The notes below the pieces were generated by a model. It saw only the letters and a program-made list of their open reading frames with translations, ran no database searches and was not told the DNA's origin. Made by a program: the position numbers and the translations under genes. Shown here piece after piece: positions 18,511-27,056 of a stretch of DNA of 28,261 nucleotides. Source of the DNA: Tritrichomonas foetus (Eukaryota > Parabasalia > Tritrichomonadida > Tritrichomonadidae); assembly GCA_001839685.1 (NCBI GenBank), contig MLAK01001190.1, forward strand, positions 1-28,261. The letters run 5' to 3'. How positions within the stretch are numbered: position 1 is the first letter of the stretch; each line of letters starts with the position of its first letter.

Positions 18511-19011
18511 TTATTCTTTTGATTTGCGAGTGCAAAAATCATTACAGTCAATAAGTGTTTCTTTGACATGGAAGTCATTTTTATATTCTGGAAAGAAAGT
18601 GTCCCCATCAAAATCACCTTTGATATGTGAAATATAAAGCTCGGAACAATAAGGAAGCAAATCTTTATAAACTCTTTGTCCACCACAAACCCATAAAATT
18701 TTACCTTTAGGCGGCTCTTGAATTTCATTATAATCACGGATGACAGAAGCACCATCAATTTTTTGCATTGTGCTTGAAATTACATAAATTTTGGAAAATT
18801 TTGTAAGAAATCCACCTTCATAGGTTGTCCGACCAAATATAACTTCATGTCCCTTTACAGTGTCAAAATAGAATTTGCTTTCTTCTGGAATATTCCATGG
18901 AAGTTTTTTATTATTTCCAATAACATTATTTTTAACTCCAACTGCAGCAATGGCCTTAAGCCATGAATGCACTGTTGGTTTGGTGAATAAACTACTTGAG
19001 AGAGTTGACAT
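18511..19011 (-). CDS. Dihydrofolate reductase family protein
   Basis: DHFR reduces dihydrofolate with NADPH. This 166-residue protein has the family order: AIAAVGVKNNVIGNNKKLPW (20-39, Met20-loop region), then Glu44 at the catalytic acidic position, EVIFGRTTYE (56-65), KIYVISS (74-80), WVCGGQRVY (107-115) and ELYISHIKGDFDGDTFFP (124-141). The Arg that normally follows the second helix and grips the folate glutamate tail (PxPxR) is not visible: the aligned stretch reads GFLTKFSKIYV. It may therefore prefer another pterin or a reduced side chain. The first 18 residues (MSTLSSSLFTKPTV) extend beyond the catalytic core and could be an organelle leader, but have no Arg before the core. No thymidylate synthase domain is attached. 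Confidence 0.85.
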   Translation of the reverse strand: MSTLSSSLFTKPTVHSWLKAIAAVGVKNNVIGNNKKLPWNIPEESKFYFDTVKGHEVIFGRTTYEGGFLTKFSKIYVISSTMQKIDGASVIRDYNEIQEPPKGKILWVCGGQRVYKDLLPYCSELYISHIKGDFDGDTFFPEYKNDFHVKETLIDCNDFCTRKSKE

Positions 19012-19030
19012 AAATAATTATTTCATCGTT

Positions 19031-19050
19031 TAGGTCAAAAATAGGTCAAA
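19031..19050 (-). promoter_or_regulatory. Direct repeat upstream of the DHFR gene
   Basis: TAGGTCAAA occurs at 19031-19039 and again at 19042-19050 on the + strand (TTTGACCTA on the coding strand), with starts 11 nt apart, one helical turn, and 20-39 nt before the ATG. It is a plausible transcription-factor site pair; no factor is known to me. Confidence 0.35.
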
Positions 19051-19100
19051 TTCATTATTGCGGGGTTTAAACAACTTTTCTATGATAAATTATTTCATAT

Positions 19101-19238
19101 TCACTTCTTATATTTCAGTGATAAAGGAAGCATTATCACCTGTGTGAAAAAAGAGTGATCCCATTTCATCTGATTGTTCCATTGGTTCAATGTCATTTCA
19201 TTTTGTACAAAATAATTATTTGAAAATATTTCGTCCAT
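19101..19238 (-). CDS. Possible small ORF between DHFR and cyclase genes
   Basis: A 45-residue frame starts MDEIFSNNYFVQNEMTLNQW and contains MKWDHSFFTQ. A second frame over the same DNA reads MEQSDEMGSLFFHTGDN, which is also protein-like, so the true frame, if any, is unclear. No family is recognised and no initiator is seen. It may be a chance ORF in the 334-nt spacer. Confidence 0.2.
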   Translation of the reverse strand: MDEIFSNNYFVQNEMTLNQWNNQMKWDHSFFTQVIMLPLSLKYKK

Positions 19239-19345
19239 TTGATTTCGACACAAAAAGAGAAGACAAAAAAATGGAGAAAGAAAAAGCAAAATCTATAATT
19301 TTACGCATAATTAACAATATATGTATAATCAAAAAATTGATTATA

Positions 19346-22300
19346 TTATTGGGTTTTTGGTGTTTCTTCAGGAATAATAACTTGATAAGTTGTTGCGTCA
19401 CCTTTTCCTTTCAAGAACACATGTTGCCTTTCTTTCAAAATAAACATTCCTTCAGGTATGGCGTCCTTCATTTCCTGCGAAATTTGGATCGTTCCATGTT
19501 CCGCTGAAGTTTCCAATCTTGCTGCAACATTTACTGCATCACCATAAACGTCAAAGAAAGGCTTATCATGTCCAAGAATACCAGCAATGATTGGCCCGCC
19601 TGTATTTATTCCGATTTGTAATTGGAGGTTACTGGAAGTGAGTCTGTTTCTATTTTGGATCCATCGAACACATTTTATTGCAAACTCAACCATTTCTACT
19701 TCATGTGGCTTTTCAGAAACTTCTTCGAAAAGTCCACCTGCTGCCATGTAAACACCATTAATGATTTTAATTTTAACTAATGATAAAAATTTGGAGATCT
19801 TTTTATCAAAGGCACTAACAATGACATCTAAAAGCTCCATGATTTCGGTATGTGTGTGAACTTTACACCAATCAATGAAATTCACAATTCCAATAAACAT
19901 GAAAGTGGCATGATTTACTTGTGAGTGGAGAATTTGGTTCTTTGCCAAAAGTTTCATCACCATAACTTTAGGCATAATTCTAAGAAGAAGTGATTCGACT
20001 TGGTGTTGCATATTTCGATAAGCAATATCTTGTTTAAGGAATTCTGATCGATCACGTAACAAAACAGCGAATGCAGGACTGTCTGTACTTTCTGTATCAC
20101 CAATTGGAATTAAAGTACAATTTACTGGAATTGCTTCACCTTCTGAAGGCAATGCATTTAAGTTGAATTCACGAAGTGGTAAATTTGACGTATTTTGTGT
20201 GTTCATGAAGGTTAATTGAGCAAAGAAATCATCACTTTGATGATCATTTGTGACAAATAATGTCATTAAATCAGTTCGAATTAAAGCATCACGTTTGTAG
20301 CCAAATAACTCAATTGTAGCTTTATTTACATCTTGAATGTGCCGATTTGCATCTATAACAATAATAGGATTAACACTATGTTTAATAATATATCTACTTC
20401 TAAACCTTTTTGATCCGACTTTTTTAGTTGAATGCGGTTTGAAAGATTCTATAATGTTGGCAGTTGATCCAAAGTATTGTGATGGCAAAATAATGATTAA
20501 CGCCTTTAATGATTCAAATTCAAGTTGGTAAAGACGCAAATGATGAATTACTACAATTGCATAAGCAACTAAAACTAAAGATAAAAATGCTGATACTGAA
20601 TGTGAACAAATTGTTCTCATTGTATTCAATTTATTATGCTTTTCAAAGTACCATTCAGAAATTTGATTCGAAAGTCCTGTAACATTATGAAATGCAAGCC
20701 AGACCATATTAAAGAAGTTATCATCTAGTTTGAAAATTATCCATGCTTCTCCATATTTTAATGATTCAGTAGTAACATTCATTAGTTGGGATTGGAATTC
20801 TGCGGCATCTCTAAAATATGAATTATAATTATCCAATAAATAAGAAAAGTTATAAAAATCGTAAGGTGATTCAAAAATTGGACTTTCAATATTATCTTCA
20901 AGTAAAGATGAAGAAATTGGAATTGCTGTAAATAAAGCTTTATAGGTATAATCAATAATCTTAGAAGTATGTTGTGCAATAATAGTTTGCAAAAAGTGTG
21001 ATACAAAATCCAAATTCATATCAATTTTTAATGTCAATTTAAATGGAATTTGATAGCAATACATCGAAACACCAAAAACAATAAAGAATAAAGCTGTTAC
21101 CAAAGGAAAATAATTAAATCTTTTCTTCAACTTCCCTAAAGGCAATAATTCATTTGTTAGAATCAACCTTTCCGTTTCTGGAGCTTCAATTTCATCAGGA
21201 GCAAGCAAATTATTATCTTCAAGTGGGGTTGTTTCTACTTTTTCATGTACAACTAAAAGTTGCTTTTGGAATTTTTCTAAATCACCATCATCAAGTTCAC
21301 TGAATTCAGTCCAAAACTTTCTCCGTTCTTTTTCAGTGAATAAACCAATATACAAAGATGCAATAGTTAACATAACAAATAAGAAAACAACTAAAATTAT
21401 ATAATCACGAATATACTGTTTTTCATATTTTTCTACTGATGCTTCTGAACAATTATACAAAAGCTGCTTCAATGACTGTAAAGGTTCAAAACAATAAACA
21501 ATTTTTTCATTGAACTCATTAACAAGTTGTAAATATTTAAATAAGCATTGTCCTTTTGGAACAACTTCAGATATTTTATGAATTTGATTCATTAAAAGTT
21601 GAAGGGAAATGTTATCTTTTGTAATTAATAAATTAGAATATGAATAATAGCCATTTTCATCATCAGAATTCCGATCAACAATTTGTAATGCTTGAGAAAT
21701 TAATTCCAAGGCAGTTACAATTTGATTTACTCCTGAATTGAACGGAATAATTACATGATTAAATAAATTTTCAAATTTCTTTGCATTTGATGGGGAACAA
21801 TCACTTAATACATTACTCATAAGTTCAAATAAAGAGAAAAGTGGGGCGATTGTAAAAGTAGAAAGTTGAACTGTTGCTTGACTAACAGTTTCAGATGTGA
21901 TGTATTCAACTGTTTGTGGATGAAATTTAAAGAATGCACAAGTTATTGCAACAATTAAAGCAAAAATAAAGAATATAATTGAACCACGTAACGCGTTGGA
22001 ATGAATTTTTTGTAAGGCTTTTTGTGAGTTCAATCGCTGCATTCCACCTAAATCATTAATCCTTGCAGATGAAACATTTACTGCTAATCTCGAACGATAT
22101 CCTGAAAAAGATGATGATTTTCTTAAACCATCTGAGTTTTGAAGCCATGTTTGAGCCTGCTCCATATCTCCTCTTAAATTATTAAAATAAGTTGAAAGAT
22201 GCTGCGTAATTGAAGGTGAATAAGGAGCATGAACTAAAATAAAAGAAACCATCATTTCATATTCATTACATTCTTTTGCATAGTTTCGAATAAATGAAAA

Positions 22301-23806
22301 AGTGTCTTCTTTATTCGTCAATTGAATTGAATCAGCAATTGCTGATAGATTTCTTTTAATAACAAGTTCTTTGGCTTCTAAATGACTCAGTATTTCTTCT
22401 GTTGAAGCTTCAGTGAATTCTCGTGCTATTGCTTCATATTGAAGGTCACATAATAATTGTTGAGAATCTAATTTCATAATTGTATATTCAATTATTCTTT
22501 GTGTTGGAGGGACATGAAGAATTGTTAGAATTCTGAAGGATTCCATCACATCGTCAACTTTACTTGAAGTGTTTAAAAGAAAAGTTGCAAATTTTTCAGC
22601 ACGTCTTCGGTCAGTCAGGAAAAGTTGTCTCAACTTATAAACATCAATTCGAGAATTCTTGAAATGCTCATGTTCATGATTATTTTCTTGATTATTGTCT
22701 CGAAAGTTTTGGTGTAAACCATTTTGTCGTAGACTATTTGGTGATAAATTATTTGGCCGAATGTTGTTTAGTTGAAGACTATTGCTTGAATAGTTATGAT
22801 TTGGTTTGTTCACTTCTTGTTTGTCTAAGTCAAGGAGTTCTGAAGATTCTTCTTCTTCATCTTCTTCTTCTTTGCCGCTTACATTTAAATAATGTTTACA
22901 CATCATATTTTGAAGGGTGGGACCAACTATGATAGAAATTAAAAGTAAGGCGACACTAATACCGAAATACAAAATTGAATTGCGTGATGGATATATATGT
23001 GATATAAAAAACAAGCCATGGAGCAAAACTAAAAACAAGACAATAATTAATGCAATAGAATTAATAACAGATTGGATATAAGGAAGAGTTAATAAAGCAA
23101 AAAATAATAAAATATTAACTAAAGTAGAAATTCCTAATACTATGTATATTCCAGAATCAATAAATGCGTCGATCAAAAGCCATGTTTGAATAAGACAGAC
23201 AGAAAGGGAAACAAGAAAACAGTGAAATGAAGTATTCCAAGTTTCAAATAAAAATGAACGCAAAAATAATGTTCGACTTTGAAAGTATGAAATAATTAAA
23301 AATATAAGAAGATACCCAACAGTAGCAACGACCGAAATTACAAGAAATGGTAGAGATTCATCATCATTGAGAAAATCTCGAGCTAAACGTTCAGTTGTTG
23401 CAGCCGACCAAATCAATAATATTGGTGTGAGAAATTCAGTCAAAAGTCTCAAAAAAAACGACATTCCATTTTGAAGTAATCGTCCACTTCGAATTTGAGA
23501 AGTAAAGATGAAAAATAATGAAATGATTACCATTATCACTAATAAAGATGCCGCTAGGTGACGCTGTGGGATGAAATTCAGGTAAACAATAACTCGAAAA
23601 AGTACCTTCAGGCCTTCCGTGATTGAATTTCCGTGCTCTTCTTCTGAAATGAGAATTGACGATAAGATTGGAATGCATTGAATATAGATAACCGCGTAAG
23701 AAATTAAGTAAATGACACTGGGGAGTTGAGGGGAGGTGTTAAAATAATGACCGATGTGGTTAAAGTAATACCAATGTTCCAGACCTGTCCATGAAGTCCA
23801 GTCCAT
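19346..23806 (-). CDS. Polytopic membrane protein with PAS and class III cyclase-like domain (C2-like, metal site lost)
   Basis: The 1486 residues follow the trichomonad receptor-cyclase plan. Seven to nine hydrophobic segments lie in 1-300, then a cytosolic region with an acidic run and Asn-rich near-repeats (~310-375). Four later membrane segments include IIFFIFALIVAITCAFF, IILVVFLFVMLTIASLY, LVTALFFIVFGVSMYCY and LSLVLVAYAIVVIHHL. A PAS domain (~1143-1255, NPIIVIDANRHIQDVNKAT) precedes a cyclase domain (~1298-1480). Active cyclases have two metal-binding Asp. Here the first is Gly1306 (FIGIVNF) and the second Gly1351 (IINGVYM). Purine and phosphate contacts remain: Lys1347, Asp1419, Asn1426 and Arg1430, in FDVYGDAVNVAAR. 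This residue set matches the C2 half of mammalian adenylyl cyclase, so it should be inactive alone but could complete a partner's site. Confidence 0.88.
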   Translation of the reverse strand: MDWTSWTGLEHWYYFNHIGHYFNTSPQLPSVIYLISYAVIYIQCIPILSSILISEEEHGNSITEGLKVLFRVIVYLNFIPQRHLAASLLVIMVIISLFFIFTSQIRSGRLLQNGMSFFLRLLTEFLTPILLIWSAATTERLARDFLNDDESLPFLVISVVATVGYLLIFLIISYFQSRTLFLRSFLFETWNTSFHCFLVSLSVCLIQTWLLIDAFIDSGIYIVLGISTLVNILLFFALLTLPYIQSVINSIALIIVLFLVLLHGLFFISHIYPSRNSILYFGISVALLLISIIVGPTLQNMMCKHYLNVSGKEEEDEEEESSELLDLDKQEVNKPNHNYSSNSLQLNNIRPNNLSPNSLRQNGLHQNFRDNNQENNHEHEHFKNSRIDVYKLRQLFLTDRRRAEKFATFLLNTSSKVDDVMESFRILTILHVPPTQRIIEYTIMKLDSQQLLCDLQYEAIAREFTEASTEEILSHLEAKELVIKRNLSAIADSIQLTNKEDTFSFIRNYAKECNEYEMMVSFILVHAPYSPSITQHLSTYFNNLRGDMEQAQTWLQNSDGLRKSSSFSGYRSRLAVNVSSARINDLGGMQRLNSQKALQKIHSNALRGSIIFFIFALIVAITCAFFKFHPQTVEYITSETVSQATVQLSTFTIAPLFSLFELMSNVLSDCSPSNAKKFENLFNHVIIPFNSGVNQIVTALELISQALQIVDRNSDDENGYYSYSNLLITKDNISLQLLMNQIHKISEVVPKGQCLFKYLQLVNEFNEKIVYCFEPLQSLKQLLYNCSEASVEKYEKQYIRDYIILVVFLFVMLTIASLYIGLFTEKERRKFWTEFSELDDGDLEKFQKQLLVVHEKVETTPLEDNNLLAPDEIEAPETERLILTNELLPLGKLKKRFNYFPLVTALFFIVFGVSMYCYQIPFKLTLKIDMNLDFVSHFLQTIIAQHTSKIIDYTYKALFTAIPISSSLLEDNIESPIFESPYDFYNFSYLLDNYNSYFRDAAEFQSQLMNVTTESLKYGEAWIIFKLDDNFFNMVWLAFHNVTGLSNQISEWYFEKHNKLNTMRTICSHSVSAFLSLVLVAYAIVVIHHLRLYQLEFESLKALIIILPSQYFGSTANIIESFKPHSTKKVGSKRFRSRYIIKHSVNPIIVIDANRHIQDVNKATIELFGYKRDALIRTDLMTLFVTNDHQSDDFFAQLTFMNTQNTSNLPLREFNLNALPSEGEAIPVNCTLIPIGDTESTDSPAFAVLLRDRSEFLKQDIAYRNMQHQVESLLLRIMPKVMVMKLLAKNQILHSQVNHATFMFIGIVNFIDWCKVHTHTEIMELLDVIVSAFDKKISKFLSLVKIKIINGVYMAAGGLFEEVSEKPHEVEMVEFAIKCVRWIQNRNRLTSSNLQLQIGINTGGPIIAGILGHDKPFFDVYGDAVNVAARLETSAEHGTIQISQEMKDAIPEGMFILKERQHVFLKGKGDATTYQVIIPEETPKTQ

Positions 23807-24184
23807 TTATTTACACAAAATCTTTTATCGTAATTTTTTGGTAATTTTTTTCGATATTTCTATCGGGCAAAGCTCATTCAAAAATTTTTGAATGAGGATC
23901 TTTGTGAGAAAGATCATTGAAAGACAAGCAAGCAGTGAAGTGAAATTTGATTATATGAGTTTTCATCGTCACTCGATATTTCACTTTTTGAATCACATAT
24001 CTGTTTCTTCCAAAGAAAGATGTCCAAGGTTACTTTCATGATGCATTAGTATAAAATACATATTAAATAGAATGAAATCATATAATTCGGTATCTATGAC
24101 TTTTATTAAAAAATAACGTATTCAATCTTCAAGAATTAAATCCTGTCTGCTTGATACATAGATTAAACGATATCTATGATGAAA
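23807..24184. other. Palindrome-rich region upstream of the cyclase gene
   Basis: No gene is seen. A perfect 24-bp palindrome (half-site CTCATTCAAAAA, 23873-23896) abuts a hairpin GATCTTT-GTGAG-AAAGATC (23897-23915). AGTGAAAT and ATTTCACT form a further wide inverted pair (~23936-23988). CATAGAT and ATCTATG (24157-24178) form a hairpin just after the stop of the small ORF. Confidence 0.5.
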
Positions 24185-24289
24185 TTAGATCTTCACGAAT
24201 CCTTTTACAGCTCTCTTAAGTTGTTTCTCGCCTTCTTTTCCAGAATTAGCCTTTGGAAATGAATCATCGTTGTTGTCAAGTGGCTGCAT
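24185..24289 (-). CDS. Candidate 34-residue small protein
   Basis: The frame starts MQPLDNNDDSFPKANSGKEG and ends AVKGFVKI. Composition is protein-like (Asp, Gly, Lys, Pro) and GC content is above the surrounding spacer, unlike chance AT-driven ORFs. Three copies of TTCGTCC lie 24-81 nt upstream on the coding strand, TCATCC lies 7 nt before the ATG, and a CATAGAT/ATCTATG hairpin follows the stop. No family is recognised. An acidic N-terminal half and a basic C-terminal helix are all that can be described. It could also be the last exon of a longer gene. Confidence 0.4.
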   Translation of the reverse strand: MQPLDNNDDSFPKANSGKEGEKQLKRAVKGFVKI

Positions 24290-24312
24290 TGGGATGAATA
24301 ACTTTATACTAA

Positions 24313-24370
24313 GGACGAATGACTTTCAATAACTGCCAAACAGGACGAAATAGATTGACACTGGACGAAT
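24313..24370 (-). promoter_or_regulatory. Three TTCGTCC direct repeats upstream of the small ORF
   Basis: GGACGAA occurs at 24313, 24343 and 24363 on the + strand, that is (A/T)TTCGTCC three times reading towards the small ORF, with start spacings of 20 and 30 nt (about two and three helical turns). This spacing suggests a bound factor. Function is inferred. Confidence 0.4.
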
Positions 24371-24767
24371 ATCTTTGAGCAAAAATTAGTTCTTAAACTA
24401 CAGAAAAAACAAACAAAATATAAAATGCATTTTATTTCATTTATATATTTAAATACTAATATTTCATGTCATGTCGTTTTTCGAAGCTCGTGAATGATAT
24501 TATATGATGGATTATTTTAATAGTAAGGAGCAATTTAATATTCTTCAAAATTGTGATAAATAAATAATTTGGCTACGTTTGCATTTTTTTAATTAACACT
24601 CTAAAAAAGGCGTGTCACGGATATCACTTTCGCGAGCACACTCCATTGTTTTCACCAGGTAGTCTATTTTAACATGTGTTGGAATATTAGTTATTCTACT
24701 CGGTCAATATCGGACCTATCAAAATTGATCTTGCAAATAGCGAATTATTTTCAATTATTCAAATATT
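24371..24767. other. Spacer downstream of the TTLL gene
   Basis: AT-rich DNA between the 3' end of the TTLL gene and the small ORF's upstream region. A slightly GC-richer patch near 24605-24665 has no readable gene or RNA fold that I can support. Confidence 0.35.
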
Positions 24768-26429
24768 CTACATGTCATCATCAATTGGTGGCAAACTAAT
24801 ATTATTCGTCAATAAAGGATTTGGTGAATTTGAATTAGAAATCGAGTTAGAAATATTTTGTGAAGATGGAACAAGATTTTGTGAACCTAGGATTCGATTA
24901 CGGCGAATATTATGTACTTCATTTTTTATTCCTGCAACCATCATTCTTTGAGTACCTGGACTATTAACTCCCATGCGACCAGTATATTTCAGATTGCTAT
25001 TATGCTGTAACATTGCATTAATTGGTCCCGAAAGTTCACTTGTTGGTGGAAGTGGGAAAAGTTGTTGCCAACGTGATTTTTCATTATTACCGAAGAAACC
25101 ACCATCCAATGAAATATGTGTAAATGATTCAGAAAGCAAATTTTCTTTCAGTTCTTGTTCGAATGGTGCTGTAACCATTAAAGATGGTCTATCATTTAAT
25201 TCTAGCACTTTTGGATGACCTCTAGAATCTAAAATAATATCAATTCCAAGAATGTGTGAATAGTGTTGTGCATCATTTAAAAATCGTTCTTTAGGATTAA
25301 TTACTGTGTCATCACTTTTTTCTTGGTTTATTTCATTTTCATGAGAATTTGAATTATTGGAATTGAAAATCGTCGGATTTTGAAGAGATGGATTTGGAAT
25401 ATCAGGTAAGACTTTTTTAGTTTTTTGTTTTCGTGTAGATTTTGCTCGTTTATTTTTCTTTTTAATACTTTTCTTGGAATGATGTTGTGCTCCGAGAAAT
25501 GGGAAATTTTTGCTTGGTTTAAGAAAAGTTGGAATAGAATTTGGTACTGTTATTGAAGGAGGAAGTGAATCAACAAGTTTTGCACGAATTGTTGCACCAC
25601 CACTCATTGGTAATGTTGCAACAATTGATGGGAAAATTCCAGCTAGTGTCAAAAGCGAAACAGTTTTAATTTCTTCCCAAATATTAATTGCTGATGGTTT
25701 AGCTGCAATAACTTCTTTTAAAACATGGCTTGCTGGTTTTGTGAAGTTTTCTGGATCTTCTCCATTATGTTTATTAATAGCAGTATTTGTAAGTTGTGCA
25801 TAAGGATGGTCAAGGTTGCTTTTTGAAGGCGCCACGTATTTTTCTGTGCAGAAACGAGCAATTCCTTCTTCATAAATAAAGGCAGAAAAAGGCTCGAGTG
25901 AAGCAATTAATAAGAAAAATCGAAAATCGAATTTTTTCTCATTAATTCGAAAAGGATTAACAAGAAGCTGAGCAACTGACGGATAATTAATTACTTCGGC
26001 CTCTTGAATAGATTGGATAAAATGAATCCCTTTGCCGCAGCATCCATTTTTAGGCTTAATCACCCAAACCGGAGCTGTCGCAGTCCTTCCGCAAATGAAG
26101 CTATGCTCGCGCTGGAATTCTGGAAAGTCATTTGGAAGCAAATATGTGTGCGGATAGAATTCAAAGTACGCAGGAAAGCTTTTCTTCATCTGATTTAATT
26201 CATCGAATAATGTGGACTTGTAGCAAAGAAAGTCCATGCATGGGATTTTATTGACTCGCTGGTAAGGAAGGAGTGACTCGGCATCTGAAATCGAGAGAAT
26301 ACCATCAACCCATACGAGAGGCGGACTATTTTCTTTGACAACTGGAACAAGACCTGCTTTGCGAATTGCTTTGTGACATGTCGAATATTTTGCTCGTGTC
26401 GCATCGATTTCTGTCCCTTCTGTTATCAT
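24768..26429 (-). CDS. Tubulin-tyrosine-ligase-like (TTLL) enzyme
   Basis: TTLL enzymes add Tyr, Glu or Gly to tubulin tails using an ATP-grasp fold; trichomonads have many for flagella and the axostyle. In this 553-residue protein the ATP-grasp parts are VWVIKPKNGCCGKGI (121-135, ATP-binding Lys125), NEKKFDFRFFLLI (163-175), LTNTAINKH (213-221, the TTLL nucleotide segment), ILGIDIILD (393-401) and VLELNDRPS (408-416, Glu410 and Asn412 as metal ligands). Between LTNTAINKH and ILGIDIILD lies a long insert holding a Lys/Arg-rich run (318-339, HSKKSIKKKNKRAKSTRKQK) and an Asn/Glu-rich run. It splits the catalytic domain and may touch acidic tubulin tails. The C-terminal ~50 residues are Asn/Ser-rich. 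Substrate amino acid cannot be told from sequence. Confidence 0.85.
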   Translation of the reverse strand: MITEGTEIDATRAKYSTCHKAIRKAGLVPVVKENSPPLVWVDGILSISDAESLLPYQRVNKIPCMDFLCYKSTLFDELNQMKKSFPAYFEFYPHTYLLPNDFPEFQREHSFICGRTATAPVWVIKPKNGCCGKGIHFIQSIQEAEVINYPSVAQLLVNPFRINEKKFDFRFFLLIASLEPFSAFIYEEGIARFCTEKYVAPSKSNLDHPYAQLTNTAINKHNGEDPENFTKPASHVLKEVIAAKPSAINIWEEIKTVSLLTLAGIFPSIVATLPMSGGATIRAKLVDSLPPSITVPNSIPTFLKPSKNFPFLGAQHHSKKSIKKKNKRAKSTRKQKTKKVLPDIPNPSLQNPTIFNSNNSNSHENEINQEKSDDTVINPKERFLNDAQHYSHILGIDIILDSRGHPKVLELNDRPSLMVTAPFEQELKENLLSESFTHISLDGGFFGNNEKSRWQQLFPLPPTSELSGPINAMLQHNSNLKYTGRMGVNSPGTQRMMVAGIKNEVHNIRRNRILGSQNLVPSSQNISNSISNSNSPNPLLTNNISLPPIDDDM

Positions 26430-27056
26430 TTTGGGTGAGGTTTTCTTTTTCGGATTTTAATAAATATCAATTTTTGTGATGAAAAATTTGTGAAATTCTA
26501 AGAATTATTTCAATTAGATTAGAAAACGTACAGAATATGTCTGAAAAAGTTTATAGCTTTTGAGTTTTTTATATAGAGACAGTTGATCTTTTTGAGAATA
26601 AATAAAGCAGGTAAATTCGATAAAATCTTGGTTGATAATGAAAAATAACAGAAAAAACTGAAAAAATAGATTGAAATGTTCCTAAGTTAATAAATCAAAT
26701 TTTTTTGATTTGATGTGATGAGGAATTTCCAAAGTTATAGAAATACAAGTTTATTACCTTCTCAAAAAATACAAAATTTCATTATTTTTTTGATTTGATA
26801 CATTTGATCTATCAATTGTTTGTTTGAGCTCATACCAATTTTCACAGAAAAGATAAATTTATTTTGTTGCAAATACTCATTCACACGATTTTTATTCATA
26901 TATTTATATATTTACACTTATGATGAAAAAAAATTACTGTTTTTAATAGATAAATTGTCTCTTACACATTCTTGGATTTAATTCAATGAATTGAACGTAT
27001 CTCTATTATCATTTTTCGATTTAAAAAGCTCAGTTTTGCAATAACAAGAGTTTTAT
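26430..27056. other. AT-rich spacer
   Basis: Promoter side of the TTLL gene and downstream flank of the decayed discoidin-type gene. Short ATCAAA/TTTGAT inverted motifs recur (for example about 26694-26712 and 26800). I see no gene. Confidence 0.35.

Noticed and set aside
24195..24215. CCTTTTAC string resembling the U5 snRNA loop
   Set aside because: Flanks do not pair to form the stem, and the string falls inside the small ORF's antisense strand.
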